The notes beneath the pieces were generated by a model. That model made no database searches, had not been told where the DNA came from, and worked only from the letters and a program-made list of their open reading frames with translations. The position numbers were made by a program, and so were the translations under genes. 64,000 nucleotides of DNA from Cunninghamia lanceolata (taxonomy: Eukaryota > Streptophyta > Pinopsida > Cupressales > Cupressaceae). The DNA is taken from assembly GCA_027924645.1 (NCBI GenBank), contig BSBN01000233.1:10682501-10746500 (forward strand), written 5' to 3'. Positions 31,753 through 42,827 of the stretch are shown here, one piece after another (within the stretch, counting starts at the first letter, position 1; each line of letters begins with the position of its first letter).

Positions 31753-31880
31753 CTTTTGGCAGTGATCCCTTTTGGCAACCACCCCTTTTAGCAGTGAGCC
31801 CTTTTGGTAGTAAACCTATTGTAGTGAGCATTCTGTTGGGCGGTGAGCCCTAGGTAGTGAGCCCTTTGGTAGTGAGCCTC
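31753..31880 (+). repeat. GCAGTGAGCCCTTTTG minisatellite in C1 LTR
   Basis: About seven degenerate units of 14-20 bp (GGCAGTGATCCCTTTT, AGCAGTGAGCCCTTTT, GGTAGTGAGCCCTTTG and others) lie downstream of the TATA box. The 3' LTR has about five at 37789-37884, so copy number differs between the LTRs. Confidence 0.75.
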
Positions 31881-32151
31881 TTTGTAATTTGGTATTGATA
31901 CTACTATATATTGTGAGCTAATCCTCACTATAGTTTTTCCCTTTTAGGGTTTTCCACATAAAAATCTGGTGTTCTCTTCTGTATGGTGCTTATTTGATTA
32001 AGTTTTTGTTATCTATTTTTCATGTTTAATTTTCATAATAGAATTAGGGTTTGAGTGAATTGATGTGGATGTGATTCTATGTGTGAAGGCTTAAAGTTTT
32101 TGCTACAACTGATTCACCCCATCCCTCTCAGTTGTCTTGTGCATTCAATAA

Positions 32152-32163
32152 TTGGTATTAGAG
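32152..32163 (+). promoter_or_regulatory. C1 primer-binding site
   Basis: TTGGTATTAGAG directly behind the LTR is a one-base variant of TGGTATCAGAG, the complement of initiator methionine tRNA that is usual for Ty1/copia. Confidence 0.75.
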
Positions 32164-32209
32164 AAACGGTTCCTTGGAAGAAAGCCTAACAACTTAAGGT
32201 AGATCTGAG

Positions 32210-33229
32210 ATGGCGCATAAGAAAGACATTCCTTAGTTTGATGGAACCAACTATGCCTTCTAGAAGGTACAAATGCAAAGTTATCTTGTTTCTCTTGGTT
32301 GCAATGTGTGGAGAATAGTTAAAGATAAATACACTATACCTGATAATGGTCCGGAGACTGGAATGGAGATTAGGGCTTATGAGACTAATGGTAAAGCTAG
32401 AAAGGCTCTATTGAATGCTCTATCTAATACTGAAATGGAAAAAGTTTTGGATATGGAAACTGCTTATGAGATCTGGGAAAAGTTGAAGAGTATCTATGAA
32501 GGTGATGAATCTGTTAAGAAAGCCAAGATGAAGAACGTGAAGTCTAGATATGAAACTATGCGAATGTCTGAAGATGAGAACATAACAAGCTATATGTAGA
32601 AGGTTGATGAAGTTGTCAATGGCATCAAAGGTCTTGGTGGAACTCTGATTGATGAAGAAGTTGTGAACAAAATACTCAGAACACTTTCCAAATCTTATAG
32701 TCATAAAGTGTCTGCCATTGAAGAATTCCTAGATATGGGTAAGCTTTCAAAAGATCAATTGCTTGGAAAACTGACTGCTTTTGAGATGAGAGAATTTGTC
32801 ACTACTAAGGGTCCTGTGAAAGTTGAGACTGCTTTTAAAGATAAATCAGAAAAGACTGTTAGATCAGATAAGTATTCTATGGAATTAGATGAGGAAGAAT
32901 TTGATGAGATTGAGGCAAACTTTGTAAACAAATTGAAAAAGGGAACTGGAATGTTTAGAGGTAAGTCACCTTTCAAATGTTTCAGTTGTGATAAGATTGG
33001 CCATTATGCTTCAAGATGTCTTGATAGAACTTTGAAGATTAAGAACAAAGAAGGTAGAGGTAAGATGTTAAGGAAAAGTTACTATGTTAAAGATGATGAA
33101 GGTGTAACTGATGATGACTATGATTTTGAAGATGGTAATGCTAGTGAATGCTTGTTTATTGCTATAAAAGAAGAACATGTTTCTACTAACCTTGCAAGCT
33201 GTGTGAAGGAAGGAAGTTTGGAAGAATAG
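32210..33229 (+). pseudogene. gag: C1 gag with zinc knuckle
   Basis: The start at ATG 32210 (MAHKKDIP) is soon followed by TAG codons where Gln and Trp are expected. The frame is then open at 32273-32599 and 32663-33229, all in one phase. LNALSNTEMEKVLDMETAYE and YEIWEKLKSIYEG are typical of the copia gag domain. CFSCDKIGHYASRC (about 32978-33019) is a CCHC zinc knuckle with the usual spacing. Only isolated stops break it. It continues in phase into the protease. Confidence 0.85.
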
Positions 33230-33235
33230 AAAGAG

Positions 33236-34480
33236 ATGTCTGCATTTCATGCTAGAAAGGAAAATGATGAATGGGTCATTGATAGAGGATGTTCAAATCA
33301 CATGATAGGAGATAAGAGTAAGTTTGTCAAATTGGAAAAGTATGATGGAGGACTAGTTAGATTTGGTGATGATGCAGCTAGTAAGATTTGTGGAAAAGGG
33401 TCAATTACTTTTGATGGCAAGCATAATATAGATGATGTTCTTTATGTCAAAGGCCTAAAGCATAATCTTCCAAGTGTTGGACAGATGTGTAACAAAGGAT
33501 ACAATCTGATGTTTAAGGACAATGGATGTGAGATAATGAAAAGCTCTGGAACTATAATTGCTACCGGTAAGAAGACTCATGGTAATGTTTATCATTTGAA
33601 AGGTACTGACAATTGTTATTTGTTGTCTCAGACAAATGAAAGTTGGTTATGGCATAGGAGAATGTGTAATATTAATTTTGATTTAATCTGGTGAGAATAA
33701 GCTCAGTTCAAGCTATAAGAGACCTTCCTAAGATTGTGAAGCCTGCTAATGCCATTTGCAAAGAATGCCAATTTGGGAAGCAAACAAAGATAAGTTTCAA
33801 AAGAAAAGAACAAACCCCTATCAGCCTGTTGGAGTTGGTGCATATAGACTTATGTGGTCCTACAAGAATAAGAAATCTACAAGGTGACAGGTACTTCATT
33901 CTACTTATTGATAATTATTCAAGAATGACTTGGGTTACTTTTCTTATAGAAAAATCATAAGCCCTAGACAAGTTCAAGGTGTTTAAAGAAATGGATTTAA
34001 GAATCAAGTGTTTGAGGTTTGACAAGGTGGTGAGTTTACTTCAAATAAATTTAATGATTTTTGTGAAACACATGGGATAAAGAGACAATTATCAGCTCCT
34101 AGAACTCCTTAGTAAAATGGAGTAGTTGAAAGGAAGAATAGAACAGTTCAAGAAGCTGGCCTTCTGGAAGTATATTGGAAAGAAGCTATTCATACTACTA
34201 TCTACATTCAGAACAAAGTGCAAGTCAAAGCAAATGGAACAAAGACACCTTATGAGTTGTGGTATGGAAGAACTCCTACTATCAAGTATTTCAAAGTTTT
34301 TGGAAGTAAATGCACTATATCAGAAGAGATGAAGAATTGGGAAAGTTTGATACTACATGTGATGAAGGCATATTCCTTGGGTACTCTACTAAGAGAAAAC
34401 CCTACCGGTGCTACAAAAAAAGGTTGAGGAAGATTATTGAAAGTGAAAATGTAAAGGTAGATGAAGATATTCAAAAATCT
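33236..34480 (+). pseudogene. C1 protease and integrase, broken
   Basis: The protease begins with WVIDRGCSNHMIGDKSKF, where active copia proteases have Asp-Ser-Gly. The Ser is Arg here. The GAG-pre-integrase segment SWLWHRRMCNINFD follows. A frameshift near 33690 leads to CKECQFGKQTK (zinc finger), HIDLCGPTRI (first Asp of the integrase core) and YFILLIDNYSRMTWVTF. The second catalytic Asp codon near 34021 is now a TGA stop before QGGEF. Two stops precede NGVVERKNR, which holds the catalytic Glu. TPYELWYGRTPTIKYFKVFG ends the recognisable part. Confidence 0.82.
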
Positions 34481-34639
34481 TAGTGCCTAATGGATATGAG
34501 TCAGATGAGTCTGCTGATACAAAAGTAGTTGAAGAAGTCAAAGACAAGGAAGTTCAAATTGATGAAGAAGATGCTCTAGAAAGAGTTCCTAAAACCCCCA
34601 AGTATGTGCAAAAGAACCACTCAGAGGATTAAATCATTG

Positions 34640-36253
34640 GTGACAAAAACAAAGGAGTTCTGACAAGAAGAAGAGTTGTAAAAGAATAGGTAAATCTCTA
34701 TTTAATTTCAAAGGTTAAACCTAAGACTGTCTTTGAAGCATGTAAAGACAAACACTGGGTCAAGGAAATGGAAGAAGAATTGATTCAAATTGAAAAGAAC
34801 AAGACTTGGGAACTTGTCCCTAGGCCTACAGATAAGAATGTGATTGGAACAAAGTGGGTTTTTAGGAATAAGTTGAATGAGAATGGAGAAGTGATGAGAA
34901 ACAAAGCCAAACTTGTATGCAAAGGCTACTCACAAGTGAAAGGAATATACTATGAAGAAAAATTTTCTCTAGTAGAAAGTTTGGAAGCTATTAGGTTGTT
35001 TCTAGCTTATACAACACATAAAGATTTCAAGGTATATCAAATGGATGTAAAGTCTGCTTTTTTTGAATGGTGAGTTGGAAGAAGAAGTATATATAGAGAA
35101 ATTGGATGGATTTTAGTTAGCAGACAAATTAGACATGGTATGTAGATTGAAGAAGGCATTGTATGGATTGAAGCAAGCTCCTATAGCTTGGTATGCCAGA
35201 TTGGATAGGTATTTCTTGTAGCAAGGATTTAGTAAATGGTCTGTAGACAGTAATTTGTATATCAAGGTAAGTAAAGATCAAATCCTAATTATTCAGGTCT
35301 ATGAAGATGATATAATCTTTGGTGGAAATGAAGGTATGTGTAAGAACATTACAAATGAGATGCAAAAAGAATTTGAGATGTCAATGTGTTGTGAGATGAA
35401 CTTCTTTCTTGGATTGCAAGTTAATCAGACAGATAAGGGCATTTTCATTTCACAATCAAAGTATGTCAAGGAATTATTGAAGAAGTTTGGAATGGAAAAA
35501 TCTATACTAGTTTGTACTCCCATAATAGCTAGTTGTAGGATGAGAAAAGATGATGAATCTCCTAAGGATGATCAGAGCAAATATAGATAAATGATTAGAG
35601 GATTACTATACCTAACTGCTACCAGACTGGATATCATGCATGTAGTCTATCTTGTGGCAAGATTTCAAGTAGATCCTAGAGAGTCACATGCCATGGCAAT
35701 AAAGAGAATATTTAGGTATTTGAAGGGCACTCCAAATCATGGTTTGTGGTATCCTAAGAACAATGACTTCAACCTAAGTGCCTACACAGATGCAGATTAG
35801 GCTGAATGTGTAGATGATAGGAAAAGTACAAGTGGTGGTGTGTTCTTTCTTGGAGACAAATTAGTGTCATGGCAAAGTAAGAACTGGGATTCAATATCCT
35901 TATCTACTGCAGAGGCAGAGTACATTACAGTAGCATCATGTTGTACACAAGTGCTATGGATAAGACAAACCCTGAAGGATATAAAAGTTGAGTATGAGGA
36001 TCCAATTCCTATTTTCTATGATAATACCAGTGCCATTAACATTTCAAAGAACCCAGTGATGCATTCAAGGACAAAGCATATTTCTATTAGGTATCACTTT
36101 CTGAGAGAGAAGGTTGCAAAGAAAGAAGTGAAGCTTGAGTATGTGCCTACAAAAGATCAGATTGCTAAAATATTCACCAAGGCTCTTCCTAAGGATACAT
36201 TTGAGTATCTCTGGGAAAAGTTAGGGGTTATTGCCCCTCCTTCATTAAACTAG
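34640..36253 (+). pseudogene. pol: C1 reverse transcriptase and RNase H, broken
   Basis: The RT starts with WVKEMEEELIQIEKNKTWEL and VIGTKWVFRNKLNENGEV (open 34768-35073). One extra T in a T-run near 35059 shifts the frame in the middle of the MDVKSAF block. [20 protein letters not shown] and IIQVYEDDIIFGGNEG (Val to Glu in the YVDD motif) follow. RNase H is in phase from 35255: AYTDAD then TAG, STSGGVFFLGDKLVSWQSK, LSTAEAEYITVASC and DNTSAINISKNPVMHSRTKH, with the end at 36253. Catalytic residues of RNase H appear intact. Confidence 0.88.
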
Positions 36254-36610
36254 ATGCATAAGGAAGTGCATCAGTCCAGCTTGATTAAGGAGTCATTTCT
36301 TTTCTAGGCTGATTATGGAGGCTACCTCTCAGGGGGAGAAGGTGGTGACATTAAAGAGTGTTTTAGTCAGAGGGAAGTATTTAGAGTAGTTAAGAAAAAG
36401 TGCAAGTATGTGCAGTATCATATTCAAGGGGAGAAAGCTTGAGAAAGGTGAATCACCCTTTCCTATTGATGTCAAAGGGGGAGAGAGTTCATGTGAAAAA
36501 CAAAGAGAGAGTAAGAAGTATAAAAGAAAGGGAGATAATTAGATTGGTGTATAATTGTGTCATGATGGTTTTTCACATCATATGTTTCCATCAATGACAA
36601 AGGGGGTGAT
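36254..36610 (+). other. C1 3' untranslated region and polypurine tract
   Basis: The region is non-coding and ends ACAAAGGGGGTGAT directly at the 3' LTR, a typical copia polypurine tract. There is no room for, and no sign of, an env-like frame. Confidence 0.65.
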
Positions 36611-38150
36611 TGTTGCAAGTATGTGCTAACCGGTGTTGTCATTGATGTCAACATGCTTGTGTTGTCATTGGTGTCAACTCTGTCTTCTGATATTGCTTAT
36701 TGTTGCTTGATTAAGTTGTCATGTTAAAGTCATATGAATTCCTTATAGAAGTTCTGATGATATTGGTATATTTATCTTGTTAATGAGTTTCCAAGTGCTC
36801 TTTAGAAAATTTGCTCTCTAGAGGAAACAATGTGTTGCAGAGTATTCTGGCTTGCAGGATACTGTCAGAGTTTTTGCTCTGTATTTCTTCTATGTTAAAG
36901 AAAAGAGTGTGAGATTTGGATATGTTTTAGAGAAGTGTTTGAAGATGCTAAATCTAGAATTTGGTGCTCTAGATCATTGTGTAGTAGAAGTTATGTTCAC
37001 CAGTTTGAAGACTGTAATTGACAGAGTTTCTAGGTTGTGCAGAGGTGTCTGGGAGAAAGTATTTTGCTCTGCATTTCTCTGTAGAGTGGTTTTAGGTTTT
37101 ACAATTCTAGACATATGTTTATAAGGTCCTTATCTATCTTCATTCCAAATGATTTGTGATTTAGTGCTCCAGAGTTTAGTTTTCATGAGTAGCAGAGCTT
37201 GGCAGTGTTGGTTGTGAGCAATTTGTGATCTATCTTCAAGTGAGATTTATTGTAGCTAGATTTTGTTGATTCTTAGGTGACTTAAGGTTGTTCGTAGATG
37301 TCTCCAGAGCATTTTGAAGGCTTGTTCTTGGTCCACAAGTTATGGTTGTGTTCTTGGAAGCATGTGTCTAAAGATACCTATGTGTAACACTAGTTTTGGC
37401 TGACCTGGTTGTTTACACTCTTTGCGGGTGTGCTTCGTGGATTGTGGAAGCGTGTTTAAGCATGTGAAGATGTATTTAGGTCTAAACTAGGCTATGAAAT
37501 GTTCTATATTTATTCCTTTTCTTCACAAGAATGTTAATGTCCAGACCTAAATTGAATTGTGTATGTTTGCTGACCTTGGAGACTATTCGAAAGGTTGTAG
37601 AATGTGTTGCCGAACTTGATGTATGTTCCAAGGTTGATAATTGATATAAATAAGTGTAAAGAATTTGTGTGTGAGTGTGAAGATGTGAAGATGAATATGT
37701 TTGTGTTGTGAGGCAATGAAGGTGATATGTATTGTGCTTCATTAGAACTGACCTTGGGCATGTGGTAGATGCTATCATATTAGTTCATGGCAGTGAGCCC
37801 TTTTGGCAGTGAGCCACCCCTTTTGGCAGTGAGCCTATTGCAGTGAGAATTATTTTGGGCAGTGAACCCTTTGGAAGTGAGCCACTTTGTAATTTAGTAT
37901 TGATACTACTATATATTGTGAGCTAATCCTCATTGTCGTTTTTCCCTTTTAGGGTTTTCTACGTAAAAATCTAGTGTTCGCTTGTGCATGGTGCTGATTT
38001 GATTAAGTTTTTGTTATCTATTTTTCATGTTTAATCTTCATAATAGATTAGGGTTTAAGTGAATTGATGTGGATGTGATTATGTTTGTGAAGGCTTAATG
38101 TTTTTGATACAACTGATTCACCCCCTCTCAGTTGTCTTGTGCATTCAATA
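36611..38150 (+). repeat. C1 3' LTR
   Basis: The LTR is 1540 bp, begins TGTTGCAAGTATGTG, ends GCATTCAATA and is followed by AGTTC. TATA is at 37645-37652 and the minisatellite at 37789-37884. Confidence 0.9.
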
Positions 38151-38951
38151 AGTTCTTGAAGCAATGTTTTGCTTGAATCATATCCATGCATATTTGTACA
38201 TTTTGTATATATGTCTTGTCTTGTTTTGTTTCCTTGTTCCATGTTCTGTGTGTTTGTGTTTGGTCTATTGCCCCCAGAAATCTAGACCCTCATGCTGACC
38301 TTGCAGTTAGTTATCCCTAACTAGAGCCATTGTTAGAACTTGCATTTTTATGCATTTCCTACCTGAGGTTGGATTTGTTTAGGCTTGAAAAACCTTAGAA
38401 AAACCCTATCAAAACCTTAAACCTTAGTGAAATGGTCTTTCATTCATTTTGCATTTTAATCCTCTATTGACCATGCATTGGTAGTTCCTAGTTGCCTAAG
38501 TTGTAACTTAAGTGTTCTTTACTGTTTAAGGTTATCGACCCCTCCCCTAGGTTGCCAGTAGTGGGCCCTCTTTTAAAAACAACTTTATTTGCATGTGCAT
38601 CAAATGTCTTTTAAGTTGTGTGTCATCGGTGGTCCACATCATTGGCCTTTCCTTTTCACTGGAATTTCCCTCTTTGCAAAGCCTTGTTTTGAGTCTTCAC
38701 AGGATTGCAAACTCTCTTTGGCGTCTGACGTGTCATGTTCATGTCATAATCGTGCCTAGGCAAAAAAAAAAATCTGTGGAAGCTTGACTCTTCGCCGAAG
38801 TTCCCAAATAGGCTCTGTGAGATGACGAAGCCAACATAGCTTTTCTAATGACTTAGCAACACTTTGTGGGGACTCTTTCCTTCACTGAGCCCATTTAAAG
38901 TCTTCCGTGGGACTGCGAAAGTGATGATATGGATTACTTCTTCCACGGTAT
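38151..38951 (+). other. G2 pol end and 3' region
   Basis: The last seven G2 codons end in TGA at 38174-38176. The rest is non-coding. GAGTCTTCACAGGATTGCAAA (about 38690) and AAGTCTTCCGTGGGACTGCG (about 38896) are related to each other. No LTR of G2 was recognised. The right edge, where C2 begins, is approximate. Confidence 0.5.
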
Positions 38952-39989
38952 CTGAAAGGAAGCAAGGTACATAAAACACACTTCCTACACCAATCTAATG
39001 CGGGGAATAGTATGCAAATTATTTTTGATCCTTACAATTGTAGCAATGTTAAACACATGACATAAATAGTACAGTAGCAACACAACACATAAAGAAAGTG
39101 ACACAAGATATATCGTGGGGAAAACCTTTTCAGGTAAAAAATGACACACTCTAAAACCTACACAATGTATTATCAAAACAATGGTGTGTTTACAATACAC
39201 TTGCAACGCAAGTTCTTCCAAGAGTCTTCAAATGTCATTTTTGGAGTGATTCCAGTAGCATAACAGTACCTGTACAAACACTATGTAACTATAATTCCCA
39301 AATAATGCATTTTATAGAGTTACAAGGCATAAACTGGAAGCTTCTAGAGATGGGTGTCCATCTTGGCCACACGGCCATTTTCCCACATCAAAGGAAATTT
39401 ATCCAAGCTACAAATACCTCTCTTACATCTATCATACATGGTAGATTTGACTTCCCAAGAATGGAACGCTCTAGGCTAAAAATAGCTATGACAGATGCTC
39501 TTACACATCTTACAACTATCATAAAATCTGCCCAACATAACAACCTTAAATGTTGTAAGAGAATCTACAATACAAGGCTAAATATAGTATATTCCTCTTA
39601 CAACATGTCATAGCCCAAGTTGGGCACCCAAAGATGCCTTCTCAAATTGCAAATATATTTTACGACACTTGTCTTCACTTGTCTCGAGAATCTCTATACT
39701 TAGCTCTTACACGTCATAGATTTTGTCATACACAATAATACCTCTGTCATACCACAAGATGTCGACACATGGCATATTAGTGCCACCTCAAATGGTACAC
39801 CTAAATCCACATGTGTTTGACTTGACCACTCAAAGCATATTACAAGTAGGATGACATGTCACAATGCCACCCCAAGCTAAATGCTAAAACTGAATGTGCA
39901 AGTAAAATACAAATTGAGCAAATAACTAAATAAATAATTAATAAATTAATGCTAGGAATTGCAAGGTTGAGACACCTTAATTCCCAACA
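38952..39989 (-). repeat. C2 3' LTR
   Basis: On the minus strand it begins TGTTGGGAATTAAGGTGTC at 39989. The other end is placed at minus ...CTTCCTTTCA near 38952 and is uncertain by some tens of bases, because no second LTR is available. It contains a minus-strand TATA box. Confidence 0.6.
39308..39318 (-). promoter_or_regulatory. C2 LTR TATA box
   Basis: Minus-strand CTCTATAAAATGC lies in the middle of the LTR. Confidence 0.45.
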
Positions 39990-40029
39990 TTCTCCCACTT
40001 GTTGAACACCTTGCAAGAGCCAATAGAGA

Positions 40030-40776
40030 GACAAGATTTAATTGCTAGGGGCTAAAAGGCCTATAGACTCCAAACACCATTTGAACTTATATGTGCCCAC
40101 ATGTTTAGTCAATGCATCTGCAACATTCTTCAAAGTGTCAACCTTTTCCAACATCACCTTCCCATCTTCTACCATAGCTCGAACAAAATGAAACTAAACA
40201 TCAATGTGCTTTGTTTTGGCATGGAAAGTAGGATTCTTTTATAAGGAAATCACACTCTAACTATCACAATGGATAGTAATCTGTCTTACATCAAAACCAA
40301 CACCTAAACACAACCTCTTAAGCCAAATGGCTTCCATACAAGCATGAGTTGCTGCCATGTACTTTGCTTCTGTCATGGACAAAGCAACCACAGGTTTTCG
40401 CTTACTCATCCAACTAATAGCACCACCAAACATGGTAAACACATAAGCACTGGTGGATCTCCTATTGTTAATGTCACCTGCCTAATCAAAATCCACAAAT
40501 CCACAAATACTCACAAAATGCTAAGGTCTAGTAGGATAACCATGTTAACAAAAGGAATACTCGAAAGTACCCCTCAAATATCTGAACACTCTCTTCACTG
40601 CATCCCAATGTACCTATCTAAGATTTACCATAAACTGACTAAGGACTCCCACTGCTTGGGCAATGTTTGGTCTTGTACAGACCATAACATACATCAAGCT
40701 GCTAACTACACTAGCATAAGATACTCTTCTCATATCTCTATCTCAGAAGGAGACTTTGGATAATCATCAACATATA
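40030..40776 (-). pseudogene. C2 RT end and RNase H, broken
   Basis: Minus-strand reading from 40776 gives SYASVVSSLMYVMVCTRPNI and HWDAVKRVFRYLRGT. The 61-codon open stretch 40442-40257 with GGAISWMSKRKPVVALSMTE and YMAATHACMEAIWLKRLCL follows. Stops and then KNPTFHAKTKHIDV, VEDGKVMLEKVDTLKNVADA and LTKHVGTYKFKWCLESIGLL come next. This is the C-terminus of Tork-type pol. At least six stops are present. Confidence 0.8.
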
Positions 40777-40781
40777 ACTTT

Positions 40782-41217
40782 TGTTTAGTGGAAAATTGAA
40801 TTTGTTAATGTTTTAGTATTTTGATGTTTAAATCCTCCTTTCCACTTTACATTCAAGGATCTAGGTTCGAGTGGGAATTCATTATCATACCCTAGATCAT
40901 TGTGAGATGTAGGGAAACTTGGATTAGGGAATTTAATTACCAATTTCTCTTCTCTTATGCTCAATTGACCATTAAAACCCTAATTATGCTAATACGGAAA
41001 TAAACTAACAAATAACAGAAAAAACTCTTGCAGACGGGAGTAAAATAGAAAATCACAGAATACCTATTTTCGAGGTTCTGAGGTGGAATAGTTAGGGACA
41101 CTAGAGCGGGTGCCCAAATCCAAGGTACCAGTTTCTTTGCAGGATCCAGACCTCCTTCCGACACTGATCATCCTTGTAACTTTTGTTTCCAGAAACTTAG
41201 CTGTAGACGATACTAGA
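40782..41217 (-). repeat. N2 3' LTR, part left of G3
   Basis: The sequence matches 54202 onward (TTTGTTAATGTTTTAGT, TTTGATGTTTAAATCCTCC and so on). It ends in the target site CTAGA (41213-41217). Confidence 0.88.
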
Positions 41218-41408
41218 TGGTGCAGGAGCACCCGTACATGATCAGGATATAGGTTAATTGTCCACATGATGACAGGGCATTAGTCTATTTTTAGTATGTT
41301 TGACTTCATCATGTAATAAGGTCCATTGGACCAATGCTATGTATTAGATCAGCCTAGGAGAGTGTGTAGGCAGTTAGAGATCGTGATCAGGTAGTCTGAG
41401 CTGTCCTT

Positions 41409-41444
41409 CTCCCAGCCGCTTGGAAGCTCCCAGCCGCTGGGAAG
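41409..41444 (+). repeat. 18-bp tandem repeat upstream of the G3 TATA box
   Basis: CTCCCAGCCGCTTGGAAG is directly followed by CTCCCAGCCGCTGGGAAG. Each unit is itself close to a palindrome. The pair is conserved in the 3' LTR at about 47694-47729. Confidence 0.85.
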
Positions 41445-41471
41445 TGAGTTGGTAGTACTCGCAGGATATTG

Positions 41472-41480
41472 CTATATATA
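41472..41480 (+). promoter_or_regulatory. G3 LTR TATA box
   Basis: CTATATATA followed by CCTTCGATCT lies 250 bp into the LTR. It is identical in the 3' LTR at 47757-47765. Confidence 0.6.
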
Positions 41481-42221
41481 CCTTCGATCTGTTAGGGTTT
41501 ATGATATATGTTATGTTATGTTAGTTGTGTTATGTTATGGTGTTGAGTTGAGATTCAGGAGAACAGTTCAGACATTGTGAAACAGTATTCAGGACATTTG
41601 AATTTCATTTGAATAAGATCTCATCAATTGCATTTTGTGGTTTATCAGTTGTTGGTGTTTTGATTTCCTTTCTGTTTACAAGTTGATGGATTCCTTCAAC
41701 CCTTCCACTGGTTGATCCTGTGAATCGGTGGAATGGTCCTGTATTATAGCTTAGTTTGCATTTTTGTTTTCTGTTTATGCATTGCACTGTTCAAGAGATC
41801 AATTGGTAGCATGCTGTGAATCAGCCTAGCATCCTCATGTGCTAGGTCTAGAAAGATAAGCTGTTAAATTTTGGTTTGAAGGTGATCCGGCCCGATCATC
41901 TTATTGTCTTTGTGAAATTGTGCGGTTCTGAGTGTTTGCATGCAGCGGACGAATATACAGGAGTCTGCATGTGCTTTTCCAGTCGGAGCGAATCGCATCG
42001 TCATCTGCGAATACATCGCCATCCAGATCGGGTCATGAAACTATTGAAGTTTGCATATTTCAAGTGCATCAGGATGTTATAAGTCGGATATATACTCAGT
42101 GTATATATCGTCGTCAGGATCATCTCTCAGGTATGCCCATCATCCGCATATCGCTAGCAGATGCGGGAGTGAAAGTTCAATTTTTTTGACTAAGTGTTGA
42201 AGAGGTCATCAGGATATTGTA

Positions 42222-42229
42222 TGACGTCA
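42222..42229 (+). promoter_or_regulatory. CRE-like TGACGTCA in G3 LTR
   Basis: A perfect TGACGTCA palindrome, the core bound by plant bZIP factors, is set among TCATCAGGAT repeats. A related TGACGTAA is at 42402-42409. The 3' LTR has it at 48507-48514, with a second GACGTCA in a 22-bp duplication. It lies downstream of the TATA box, so a role as enhancer is inference. Confidence 0.35.
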
Positions 42230-42782
42230 TCGTCATCAGGATATTGAGATATCACCCTATGCAAGTTTGTCCTGTTGTCGCTAAGTGTTTAGGTATCGGC
42301 ATAAGTTATCGGCATAAAGTTAGGGTAACATCATCAGGATGTTTCAATCAAATTGGTTAAGTCATATCATGATGCTGTTGTTTGTATAGACGGATATCGG
42401 GTGACGTAAGCATCAGAGAGAAGGTGCTGAAGGTGTCGTCATCAAGATATTTGGAGCAACCGGATATTTGATATCCTGCTGACGAAGGTGGTGTTGAATA
42501 TCATGATGATGCCGATAGAGTTTGGCGCCCGATGAATAGTGCAATAGGAGGATGTTTGCGCTAGTTGAATATCATGATGATGATGATAGGCGACAGGCGG
42601 AGGAAGTGAACAGTAGTCAGCAGGAGGATAATTGTGCTCGTCCGAAATATGATGATGCTGTTGGTGTTTGCAGGAAATATGATGATGATGCTGAGCCGAT
42701 AGGGATTTTTATCATGCTGTTTGTATTATTGGCTCCTCCTTCCTGTTAGTAAGCTCCCGTTGCGTTTACCTCTGCATCATAG

Positions 42783-42794
42783 TGGTATCAGAGC
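42783..42794 (+). promoter_or_regulatory. G3 primer-binding site
   Basis: TGGTATCAGAGC, three bases behind the LTR, is the exact complement of the initiator methionine tRNA 3' end. Confidence 0.92.
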
Positions 42795-42827
42795 AAAGGT
42801 TAGGATCTTCTGGAAAAGATAAGTAGG

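Larger units (their letters stand above)
30564..32150 (+). repeat. C1 5' LTR
   Basis: The LTR is 1587 bp and co-linear with 36611-38150. It contains a TATA box and a GCAGTGAGCCC minisatellite, and it ends directly before the PBS. Confidence 0.9.
30564..38150 (+). mobile_element. C1: Ty1/copia element with both LTRs
   Basis: The element is 7587 bp, flanked by AGTTC (30559-30563 and 38151-38155) inside the last codons of G2 integrase. It begins TGTTGTAAG and ends TTCAATA, so the terminal inverted ends are imperfect. Domain order is gag, protease, integrase, RT, RNase H, as in Ty1/copia. Frames are broken by stops and at least three frameshifts. The wording of the RNase H region (DNTSAINISKNPVMHSRTKH) is close to the SIRE lineage, but no env-like frame lies before the 3' LTR. 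LTR divergence is visible in almost every line, so this is not a recent insertion. Confidence 0.9.
14375..38951 (+). mobile_element. G2: old Ty3/gypsy element split by G1, N1, S1 and C1
   Basis: G2 is the host of the nest. Its coding fragments are 14375-14838, 21581-24416, 29038-30563 and 38151-38176, all on the plus strand and in domain order. They encode a gag/protease linker, protease, RNase H, RT with RNase H, and integrase. At each of N1, S1 and C1 a 5-bp duplication flanks the insertion and the reading frame resumes behind it. The gag and 5' LTR should lie beyond G1 to the left. No 3' LTR was recognised before C2 begins. An RNase H placed before the RT is unusual. The right boundary is approximate. 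Confidence 0.75.
41218..42779 (+). repeat. G3 5' LTR
   Basis: The LTR is 1562 bp, TGGTGCAGG...CTGCATCA. It carries a TATA box, an 18-bp tandem repeat, CRE-like TGACGTCA and repeated TCATCAGGAT words. Confidence 0.95.

Noticed and set aside
36400..36597. Possible env-like frame between C1 pol and 3' LTR
   Set aside because: Only 65 codons, no signal peptide or membrane segment, and it runs into the polypurine tract.
41876..42189. Short frames in the G3 LTR, repeated in the 3' LTR
   Set aside because: They recur only because the LTR recurs. They overlap regulatory-like repeats and have no start context or homology.
42552..42749. 65-codon frame at the end of the G3 LTR
   Set aside because: Low-complexity ATGATGATG sequence in the 5' untranslated part before the real gag start at 42828.
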